Source: an uncultured Planctomycetaceae bacterium
Lineage (GTDB): Bacteria > Planctomycetota > Planctomycetia > Pirellulales > Pirellulaceae
Direction of reading: 5' to 3'
DNA length: 6,935 nt
Assembly (NCBI GenBank): GCA_937967755.1
Contig: CALBTA010000622.1
Coordinates: 1-6,935 of the forward strand
A program made the position numbers and the translations under genes. This document shows, piece by piece, positions 1 through 4,826 of the stretch. Position 1 is the stretch's first letter, and each line of letters begins with the position of its first letter. The notes under the pieces are model-generated. The model saw nothing but the letters and a program-made list of their open reading frames with translations, did no database searches and was not told the origin of the DNA.

Positions 1-383
1 AACCCGACGATGCCCAGCAGCATCAGCGCGGCGGCCAGGCTCAGCGTGATTGAGCCACCCCCTTGCCCTGCGTTGAACAGGCAGATGATTCCAATGCCCA
101 AGATCGCCAAGGCGTGGTACATCTGATACTTGACCGCCACGTCGCAGTTGTGCAAAAGGTCTTCTTTGTAGGCTTCAATTTCGGCGGGCCCCATTCGCTT
201 GTCTTCGTCGGCGTCGAAACGTTCGCGGTACAGGCGGTGATCGGCAAGCAAGTAGCCATCTTCGTCAACCGCCGCGGCGAACCGCTTATCGATCAGCTTG
301 TCCAGCCCATGCGCATGGTAAGCCCCGACAGCCACCGCGGTAGCGCCCAGCAGACTTGCCAAGATGATCCAGAACTTTGCCAT
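1..383 (-). CDS. DUF423 family small membrane protein, C-terminus beyond the window
   Basis: The gene starts at ATG 383-381 and is open to the left edge, giving about 127 residues with no stop. An N-terminal hydrophobic helix (about residues 4-21, ending GAYHAHGL) and a second hydrophobic stretch opening with KYQMYHALAIL (residues 85-95) are the hallmark DUF423 (YgdD-like) pattern. A third begins near residue 112. The family consists of small multi-helix inner-membrane proteins of unknown function. Odd point: about 58 mostly charged residues separate AHGL from YQMYHAL, whereas I recall roughly 20 in typical members. The start is supported by GAGGAA at 397-392, 8 nt upstream, which lies in the flank of the adjoining palindromic repeat. 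The gene is last in a queA - Nudix - DUF423 series on this strand. Family call is firm; function is unknown. Confidence 0.85.
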   Translation of the reverse strand, partial: MAKFWIILASLLGATAVAVGAYHAHGLDKLIDKRFAAAVDEDGYLLADHRLYRERFDADEDKRMGPAEIEAYKEDLLHNCDVAVKYQMYHALAILGIGIICLFNAGQGGGSITLSLAAALMLLGIVG

Positions 384-391
384 GATTCACG

Positions 392-397
392 TTCCTC
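392..397 (-). promoter_or_regulatory. Shine-Dalgarno site of the DUF423 gene, at the repeat edge
   Basis: Read on the minus strand, GAGGAA lies 8 nt before ATG 383. The same GAGGAAC string follows the copy of the palindrome at 1230-1258, so the site appears to belong to the conserved repeat flank rather than to the gene. Confidence 0.5.
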
Positions 398-508
398 GTT
401 CCCACGCTCTGCGTGGGAACGTAGTTTCGGCCGCTCTGCGGCTCGTAGCAGCCGCAAGCGACGCAGAGCGTCGCGGCATTGCGTTCCCACGCGGAGCGTG
501 GGAACGAG
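395..508. repeat. composite four-hairpin palindromic repeat, REP/MITE-like
   Basis: This 114-bp element contains four perfect hairpins. H1 (397-421) has 11-bp arms CGTTCCCACGC and loop TCT. H2 (430-442) has 5-bp arms and loop TCT. H3 (460-472) has 5-bp arms and loop AGA. H4 (482-506) has the same 11-bp arms as H1 and loop GGA. The spacings between hairpins are 8, 17 and 9 nt, so the whole element is an inverted repeat about its middle near base 451. It fills the gap between the Nudix stop and the DUF423 start. Such GTTCCCACGC palindromes are, from memory, abundant between genes in planctomycetes and some other bacteria, and are often mistranslated into small 'hypothetical proteins' containing SHALRGN or PRGAWER. 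No T-tract follows, so a classical Rho-independent terminator is not supported. Confidence 0.85.
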
Positions 509-514
509 TGTTAG

Positions 515-1135
515 CTAACCAAACAAAGCAGGCAAACAAATTTGCGACCAGGTTTCAAAACCTTCGAGGTCGTTAAGCAAATCGCTCACCGGGCTGAATC
601 CACATTCCAAAATATCTTCCTCACGCGGGCGAACCAGTGGGCTTTCGACATCCAATAGATGCACCACGCCCAAGTGAACCTGGCCGACAGGTGTTTCGTC
701 GTCGTTGATCAATCCAACACATTTTTGGGTGAACCGCGAATCGATGATCACCTCTTCGTTCAACTCGCGCCGCATCCCTTCTTCGTAAGGGTGCAGCGTC
801 GACTGGGCCGCTTCGTCGTCCGAGGAAATATGCCCGCCGATGCCGACGCTGCGCTTGGCATGCAACCGTTTTTCGCCTTGCCCTTTCCCGCGCGTGTACT
901 GAAAAATATTCGTCACGCCTTGTTCATCAATGTGGCGGATGATGACGTACGGAATCAACTGCTTGAAGCTGGGGTCGTCTTCCATCTCGCCGCGCGGGCG
1001 ATAGCTGGTATTCGCCGCGTTGAGAAGTTCGTCCAGGTAGCGGTCGATGTCCTTCGTAAACCCTTGAAAATGTCCGAGCTGGTGGAACAACTCTGTGGAA
1101 ACAACCAGCACCTGCTCAGTCTGCACCAACGACAT
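515..1135 (-). CDS. Nudix-type hydrolase (predicted phosphoesterase, MutT-like)
   Basis: 206 residues. The start at ATG 1135 is chosen because AAAGGA lies 7 nt upstream and because any longer reading translates the palindromic repeat. Segments characteristic of a conserved family that I recall as 'predicted phosphoesterase (MutT family)': FQGF (23-26), RYLDELL (32-38), DDPSFKQLIPY (53-63), RGKGQGEKRLHAKRSVGIGGHI (82-103, paired with KGQGE), and RREL.EEV (122-129). The last two form the Nudix core: Gly100-Gly101 and the metal-binding REL-x-EE segment at 123-128. The linker between them is longer than the canonical Nudix box, and the usual first Glu position holds His115, so the canonical GX5EX7REUXEEXGU pattern is not met exactly. 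LINDDETPVGQVHLGVVH follows and is typical of the family. Probably cytosolic; substrate unknown, most likely a nucleoside-diphosphate-linked or other phosphoanhydride compound. Confidence 0.82.
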   Translation of the reverse strand: MSLVQTEQVLVVSTELFHQLGHFQGFTKDIDRYLDELLNAANTSYRPRGEMEDDPSFKQLIPYVIIRHIDEQGVTNIFQYTRGKGQGEKRLHAKRSVGIGGHISSDDEAAQSTLHPYEEGMRRELNEEVIIDSRFTQKCVGLINDDETPVGQVHLGVVHLLDVESPLVRPREEDILECGFSPVSDLLNDLEGFETWSQICLPALFG

Positions 1136-1229
1136 AGCGATTCCTTTCGGGATGATTTGGGGTGGATGAAGTGTAGCCGCAATATAGATTGCCTGGCGGC
1201 GGGTAGCTACCGCACTACATTCACTGCCA

Positions 1230-1258
1230 CTCGTTCCCATGCTCCGCGTGGGAACGAG
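1230..1258. repeat. single GTTCCCA palindrome
   Basis: 13-bp arms CTCGTTCCCATGC (1230-1242) and GCGTGGGAACGAG (1246-1258) flank loop TCC. There is one T:G mismatch. The stem is the same as H1 and H4 of the element at 395-508, but stands alone here. It lies between queA and the Nudix gene. The remaining gap up to 1135 shows only a 10-bp palindrome GGTAGCTACC at 1202-1211 and no convincing promoter. Confidence 0.85.
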
Positions 1259-1281
1259 GAACAAGTCTGGAGACTTGTTCC
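1258..1281. repeat. perfect hairpin just past the queA stop codon
   Basis: Arms GGAACAAGTCT (1258-1268) and AGACTTGTTCC (1271-1281) form a perfect 11-bp stem around GG. It begins 9 nt downstream of the queA stop and directly abuts the GTTCCCA palindrome. It may act as a 3'-end stabiliser or terminator for queA mRNA, but no run of T follows on either strand. The sequence resembles other short intergenic repeats of planctomycetes (memory, not searched). Confidence 0.75.
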
Positions 1282-1290
1282 ACGGCCTGC

Positions 1291-2340
1291 CTACACAATC
1301 AACATCGCATCGCCGTAGCTGTAAAACCGGTACTCTTCCGTGATCGCTTCTTCATACGCCCGGCGAATCAGGTCGTCGCCGCCGAACGTTCGCACTAGCA
1401 CGAGCAACGTTGTCTTCGGCAAGTGGAAGTTGGTGAGCAGCGCATCGACCGCGCGGAACTCAAAGCCGGGTCGAATGAACAAGTCGGTATCACCTTCCCA
1501 AGCGCCGAGCGCACCCGCCGGACCGCAAGCCGTTTCCAACACCCGGATGCTGGTCGTGCCGATGGCGATCACCCGGCCGCCTGCCTTTCTGTTGGCGTTG
1601 ATGGCCTCGGCCGCGCTGTCTGTTAGCTTGCCCCATTCGCTGTGCATTCGGTGGTCGTTCAAGTCGTCGACCGCGATCGCCCGAAACGTTCCCAGGCCGA
1701 CGTGCAGCGTGACGCTTTGTTTGTTGACGCCGGCGGCTTGCAGTTCGTCCAACAGCTTCGCGGTGAAGTGCAGCCCGGCTGTCGGCGCGGCGACCGCGCC
1801 CGGCTCGGCGGCGAACGTTGTCTGGTAGGTTTCGCGGTCGGCGGGCGCCATCTCTCCACCGCGTATGTACGGCGGCAACGGCACGTGCCCGACCCGGTCG
1901 AGCAAGTCGACCCACGGTTCGTCCGACTGGGGCCGGGCGATCCACGTCCCGTCACCCTCTTTGGCGATCATCGTCAGCCGCAGATCCTGGTGCGATTGGT
2001 CGTCGCGCACGCTGACGATCTCACCCGGCTGCAGCTTCCCGCGGGTCTTCGACATCAGCCGCCAGGGGCCGCCCGCATCGGCCGCCAGAAACAGCCCCTC
2101 CCAACGCCCGCCGGTTTCCACCCGCCGCCCCACCAACCGGGCCGGCACCACGCGGGTATCGTTCACCACCAGGCAATCGCCCTTAATCAAGATTCGCGGT
2201 AAGTCGCGAATGTAAGCGTGCGAAATCGAACCTTCTTGCCGATTGACAATCAGCAACCGGGCATCGCTGCGCCGCGTGAGCGGCTGCTGCGCGATCAGTT
2301 CCTTGGGAAGCTGGTAATCGTATTGGTCGAGTTGGGACAT
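1291..2340 (-). CDS. queA: S-adenosylmethionine:tRNA ribosyltransferase-isomerase
   Basis: 349 residues, the usual length for QueA. The enzyme transfers and isomerises the ribosyl group of S-adenosylmethionine onto preQ1 at the wobble base (position 34) of Asp, Asn, His and Tyr tRNAs, giving epoxyqueuosine, in the cytosol. Family signatures are present in order: YDYQLPKELIAQ.P (7-20), SDARLL (25-30), VVNDTRVVPARL (58-69), VGHVPLPPYI (150-159), RETYQT (169-174), AAPTAGLHFT (184-193), HVGLGTFR, HRMHSEW, GTTSIRVLE, DLFIRPG.EF, LLTNFHLPKTTLL and the C-terminal YRFYSYGDAMLI. The start at 2340 fits the family N-terminus (MSQLDQYDYQLP) and has AAGGG 5 nt upstream; a longer in-frame reading to 2418 only covers the promoter region. 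It heads the minus-strand group. No other queuosine gene lies in the window. Confidence 0.97.
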   Translation of the reverse strand: MSQLDQYDYQLPKELIAQQPLTRRSDARLLIVNRQEGSISHAYIRDLPRILIKGDCLVVNDTRVVPARLVGRRVETGGRWEGLFLAADAGGPWRLMSKTRGKLQPGEIVSVRDDQSHQDLRLTMIAKEGDGTWIARPQSDEPWVDLLDRVGHVPLPPYIRGGEMAPADRETYQTTFAAEPGAVAAPTAGLHFTAKLLDELQAAGVNKQSVTLHVGLGTFRAIAVDDLNDHRMHSEWGKLTDSAAEAINANRKAGGRVIAIGTTSIRVLETACGPAGALGAWEGDTDLFIRPGFEFRAVDALLTNFHLPKTTLLVLVRTFGGDDLIRRAYEEAITEEYRFYSYGDAMLIV

Positions 2341-2379
2341 CCGTACCCTTGGGTGATGCAAACGTGGCGCGTCGCCCGC

Positions 2380-2385
2380 ATTATA
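2380..2385 (-). promoter_or_regulatory. putative -10 box for queA inside an inverted repeat
   Basis: Read on the minus strand, a perfect TATAAT is enclosed by 5-bp arms CCCGC and GCGGG (whole palindrome 2375-2390). It would place transcription start near 2373, giving a leader of roughly 33 nt before the queA ATG. No recognisable -35 hexamer is seen at 16-18 nt, so the assignment rests on the -10 match and position alone. Confidence 0.45.
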
Positions 2386-2420
2386 GCGGGAACTACTTTC
2401 AGGACTGCCTCGTCTCATGT

Positions 2421-2426
2421 TATAAA
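2421..2426 (+). promoter_or_regulatory. putative -10 box for the lipoprotein gene
   Basis: TATAAA, within TTATAAAGCGGG (2420-2431), would give a start near 2433 and a leader of about 40 nt before ATG 2473. The -35 region is poor (TTTCAG at 2397-2402 is the best candidate, 18 nt away). It faces the queA box at 2385-2380, making a short divergent promoter region. Confidence 0.35.
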
Positions 2427-2472
2427 GCGGGCGAAGCGAATTCGAATCGCGGAGTGCAAAAGGAATCTTCCC

Positions 2473-3021
2473 ATGAAACGTTGCTCGCTGGCGTTTGTGT
2501 TGACCGCATTGTTACTCATCGGTTGCCCGAGCGGCGGTGATGATCCGGCGGATGGAAACGCGACGACCGACGGAACCGACCCGGTTGCGGTGGACGGAGC
2601 TTCGACCGACGGTGCCCCGACAGATGGAGCAACAAGCGACGGCAGCGCGACAGACGGCGCAGTCGACGGGGCGACGACCGACCCGGGTCATATCGTGCGG
2701 CCGACCGACGACGATTCCGATCAGCGGGCCAAAGCGAAAGAGATGGACGTTGCCGGTTTGATCGCCGCGCTCGAAGACCCCGAAATGTCCACCGCCGCGA
2801 GTGCCGAGTTGGCTTCGCGCGATGCCGATGCGGTCAAGCCGTTGATCGATGCGCTCGCCAGCGGCAGCGAAACCGTTCAGCAAAAGGCGATCTTCACCCT
2901 GGGCCAGCTTGGCCCGGCCGCCAAGGATGCATTGCCGAAACTGCAAGAGCTTTCCGAAAGCGATTCCGAGGTGATCGCCGATTCGGCCAAGTTCGCCATC
3001 GATGCGATTCAAGGCGAGTGA
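2473..3021 (+). CDS. lipoprotein with Asp-Gly-rich linker and HEAT-like repeats
   Basis: 182 residues. The start at ATG 2473 is set by AAAAGGA about 9 nt upstream and by the signal peptide that begins there: MKR, a hydrophobic stretch (residues 5-17) and lipobox LIG-Cys18. The mature protein should be lipid-anchored, with its body on the outer side of the cytoplasmic membrane or in the periplasm. Residues 27-70 form a low-complexity linker with eight Asp-Gly pairs separated by Ala, Ser, Thr and Pro. Residues about 89-180 are helical: MDVAGLIAALEDPE, ADAVKPLIDALASG, VQQKAIFTLGQLGPAAKDALPKL, and a last helix to the C-terminus, typical of two to three HEAT (PBS-lyase-like) repeats used for protein binding. 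No catalytic residues are evident. The nitrilase-family gene starts 6 nt later, so the two are probably cotranscribed. The specific role is not known. Confidence 0.85.
   Translation: MKRCSLAFVLTALLLIGCPSGGDDPADGNATTDGTDPVAVDGASTDGAPTDGATSDGSATDGAVDGATTDPGHIVRPTDDDSDQRAKAKEMDVAGLIAALEDPEMSTAASAELASRDADAVKPLIDALASGSETVQQKAIFTLGQLGPAAKDALPKLQELSESDSEVIADSAKFAIDAIQGE
2551..2682 (+). repeat. degenerate tandem repeat coding for the Asp-Gly linker
   Basis: Eight Asp-Gly codon pairs occur at residues 27, 33, 41, 46, 51, 56, 61 and 65 of the lipoprotein, spaced 4-8 residues apart and mostly 5. The codons vary, so the repeat is conserved as protein rather than as identical DNA units. It probably encodes a flexible acidic spacer between the lipid anchor and the HEAT-like domain. 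Confidence 0.65.
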
Positions 3022-3027
3022 CCGCGC

Positions 3028-3990
3028 ATGAATGACATTCGCGTCGCGGCAGTGCAGATGCAGCATTCCCCCGGCGACAAAGCGGCGAATCTTGCGAAGG
3101 TTCGTCTGTTCACCGAACAAGCCGCCGCCGATAACGTGCAGCTCGTGGCCTTTCCCGAATGCTGCATCAGTGGGTATTGGCACCTCCGCAAGCTTTCGCG
3201 CAACCAGTTGCTCGACTTGGCCGAGCCGGTTTACGACGGGCCTTCGTCGGTCTTCCTTCGCAAGTTGTCGGAAGACAACGGTATCACTGTGGGGGCCGGG
3301 CTGGTGGAAGTCGATTCGGTTGGCACGCTGTTCAACACTTACGTCGTCGCCATGCCCGATGGCGGCGTCGCCTGGCACCGCAAGCTGCACTGCTTCATCA
3401 GCCAGCACATGGCATCGGGCGATGCGTTCACCACGTTCGATACGCCGCACGGCTGCCAGGTGGGCGTGCTGATTTGTTACGACAACAACATCATCGAAAA
3501 CGCCCGCGCCACGGCGCTGGCCGGGGCCGAGGTGTTGCTCGCCCCGCATCAAACCGGCGGTTGCAAATCGGGCAGCCCGTTTGCCATGGGCGTGATTGAT
3601 CGCAAGTTGTGGGACGAGCGCGCGTCGAACCCGGCCGCCATTGAGGCGGAGTTTCGCGGCGACAAGGGGCGCGGCTGGCTGATGCGGTGGCTGCCCGCCC
3701 GCGCGCATGACAACGGCATGTTCGTGGTGTTCGCCAACGGCGTCGGCACCGACGATGACGAAGTGCGAACCGGCAACGCCATGGTGATTGATTGTTACGG
3801 CCGAATCATCAACGAAACTTGCGAGGCGGCTGACGCGATGGTTGTCGCCGATCTCGATGCGTCGCTTCGCGAGCGCTGCACAGGCGTCCGCTGGATGCGT
3901 TCGCGCCGCCCCGATTTGTACCAGCCCTTGACCCAACCCACCGGCCGCGAAGAAGATACCCGGACCGTGCGGTTTGAACACGAATCGTAG
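3028..3990 (+). CDS. carbon-nitrogen hydrolase, nitrilase superfamily
   Basis: 320 residues, normal for the superfamily. The alpha-beta-beta-alpha fold and Glu-Lys-Cys triad are readable: N-terminal strand IRVAAVQM (4-11), catalytic Glu44 in AFPECC, Lys119 in WHRKLHC, and nucleophile Cys150 in GVLICYDNN. The C-terminal part has RAHDNGMFVVFANGVG, then a GNAMVIDCYGRII segment typical of the family. Enzymes of this type hydrolyse amides, nitriles, ureides or N-carbamoyl compounds; the triad shows the chemistry but not the substrate. No signal peptide is seen, so it is probably cytosolic although its partner gene encodes a lipoprotein. The start follows the lipoprotein stop by 6 nt, with AAGGCGAG at 3011-3018 inside the preceding gene as a possible ribosome site. 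The stop codon TAG lies in the left end of an inverted-repeat element, so the last residues may have been altered by its insertion. Confidence 0.9.
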   Translation: MNDIRVAAVQMQHSPGDKAANLAKVRLFTEQAAADNVQLVAFPECCISGYWHLRKLSRNQLLDLAEPVYDGPSSVFLRKLSEDNGITVGAGLVEVDSVGTLFNTYVVAMPDGGVAWHRKLHCFISQHMASGDAFTTFDTPHGCQVGVLICYDNNIIENARATALAGAEVLLAPHQTGGCKSGSPFAMGVIDRKLWDERASNPAAIEAEFRGDKGRGWLMRWLPARAHDNGMFVVFANGVGTDDDEVRTGNAMVIDCYGRIINETCEAADAMVVADLDASLRERCTGVRWMRSRRPDLYQPLTQPTGREEDTRTVRFEHES

Positions 3991-4067
3991 CAGGCACACT
4001 CCGTGTGCCGTCCGCAGATTCAAAGTTGTTTCTACTTCGGTTACGGCACACCGAGTGTGCCTACTAC
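3987..4067. repeat. 81-bp element with 25-bp inverted ends, each end a hairpin
   Basis: The left end (3987-4011) and the reverse complement of the right end (4043-4067) agree at 23 of 25 positions. Each end is itself a hairpin with 7-bp arms GGCACAC and GTGTGCC: 3993-4009 with loop TCC, and 4045-4061 with loop CGA. The unmatched centre is about 31 bp. The layout (two outward hairpins in inverted orientation) parallels the four-hairpin element at 395-508 although the stem sequences differ. It occupies nearly all of the gap between the nitrilase and phosphatase genes and contains the nitrilase stop codon. It codes for no protein. Confidence 0.85.
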
Positions 4068-4070
4068 AAT
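4065..4070 (+). promoter_or_regulatory. putative -10 box for the phosphatase gene
   Basis: TACAAT matches TATAAT at five of six positions and ends 7 nt before ATG 4078, so a transcript would start at or beside the start codon. Its first three bases come from the right end of the repeat element. No good -35 box is seen. Confidence 0.35.
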
Positions 4071-4077
4071 TTGAAAT

Positions 4078-4734
4078 ATGACCCGTGCCCGCACAATTGC
4101 GATTGGCGACATTCACGGTTGTGCCGCTGCGCTTTGTACCTTGCTGGATGAAATTCAGCCGACCGAGCGCGACACCATCGTCACCCTCGGCGACTACGTC
4201 GACCGTGGACCCAATTCACGCGGTGTGATCGATCGATTGCTACAGCTTTCCGGCCGGTGCCGGCTTGTTCCGCTGATCGGCAACCACGAAGTGATGATGC
4301 TCGACGGGTTGGACCAAGGCGGCGACCGCAAGCGGTTCTGGCTGCAATACGGCGGGCAGGAAACGCTCGAAAGCTACGGCGGAACGCTGCGCGGGTTTCC
4401 CGAAACACACGACACGTTCCTGCGCTCACTGCGCCCGTTTCACGAAACCGACACCGACATTTTCGTCCACGCCAACTACGACCCCGAACTGCCGATGGAT
4501 CAGCAGCCGCGACACCTGACGCTTTGGGAGCATCTCTCGTTTCATCCCCCTGCCCCGCACTGCTCCGGCAAAACGGTCTTCGTCGGCCATACGCCGCAGC
4601 GGACCGGCGAGATTCTCGACCTCGATCACATCGTCGCCATCGACACCGCCTGCGCCATCGGCGGCTGGCTAACCGCCATCGACGTCGACACCCGCGACAT
4701 CTGGCAAGCCGATCGCGAGGGGCACCCGCGCTAG
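4078..4734 (+). CDS. metallophosphoesterase, PPP-type serine/threonine phosphatase family
   Basis: 218 residues, the size of bacterial and phage PPP-type phosphatases. The two-metal active-site motifs are complete and in order: GDIHG (10-14), GDYVDRG (38-44), GNHE (68-71), the metal-binding His131 in FVHAN, and GHTP (170-173). The family dephosphorylates phosphoproteins or small phosphate esters, including dinucleoside polyphosphates in the related ApaH group. The sequence does not decide between these, but general similarity favours the protein-phosphatase group. No signal peptide or membrane segment is visible, so it should be cytosolic. GDIHG at residue 10 fixes the start; the next Met (73) would remove two motifs. 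No Shine-Dalgarno is visible before the ATG, which is consistent with a leaderless message. It is separated from the nitrilase gene by the 81-bp repeat, so a shared transcript is uncertain. Its 3' end faces the FecR gene. Confidence 0.9.
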   Translation: MTRARTIAIGDIHGCAAALCTLLDEIQPTERDTIVTLGDYVDRGPNSRGVIDRLLQLSGRCRLVPLIGNHEVMMLDGLDQGGDRKRFWLQYGGQETLESYGGTLRGFPETHDTFLRSLRPFHETDTDIFVHANYDPELPMDQQPRHLTLWEHLSFHPPAPHCSGKTVFVGHTPQRTGEILDLDHIVAIDTACAIGGWLTAIDVDTRDIWQADREGHPR

Positions 4735-4826
4735 AACACCGTGCGTGCTTGAGTTAGCAAGAGTTGCGAAACTGCTTTGTTATCATCCTCAAGACGAAAT
4801 TCGAGGGAGTGCTACACTGGCGTACC
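4735..4826. other. convergent intergenic gap
   Basis: 92 bp lie between the phosphatase stop and the FecR stop on the opposite strand. I see no strong hairpin with a T-tract on either strand and no member of the palindrome families found in the other gaps. Confidence 0.5.

Noticed and set aside
63..518. 151-codon plus-strand frame
   Set aside because: It is antisense to the DUF423 gene and then reads through the palindromic repeat; no ribosome site or domain supports it.
364..576. 70-codon plus-strand frame containing SHALRGN and PRGAWER peptides
   Set aside because: It is the translation of the four-hairpin repeat. Similar peptides are annotated as hypothetical proteins in planctomycete genomes, but the DNA palindrome explains them.
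1136..1264. 43-codon N-terminal extension of the Nudix protein
   Set aside because: It translates the palindrome (VPTRSMGTS) and lacks family similarity, while ATG 1135 has a good ribosome site.
395..1281. CRISPR array
   Set aside because: The repeats are palindromic, few, irregularly spaced and in both orientations, with no spacers of equal length and no cas genes.
1258..1281. Rho-independent terminator
   Set aside because: The stem is strong but neither strand has a run of T after it; only a repeat/hairpin call is supported.
2512..4116. 534-codon open frame on the minus strand
   Set aside because: It is antisense to the lipoprotein, nitrilase and part of the phosphatase genes, all of which have clear signal or catalytic motifs. 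The product is rich in His, Arg and Gly with no recognisable domain, as expected for a shadow frame in GC-rich DNA.
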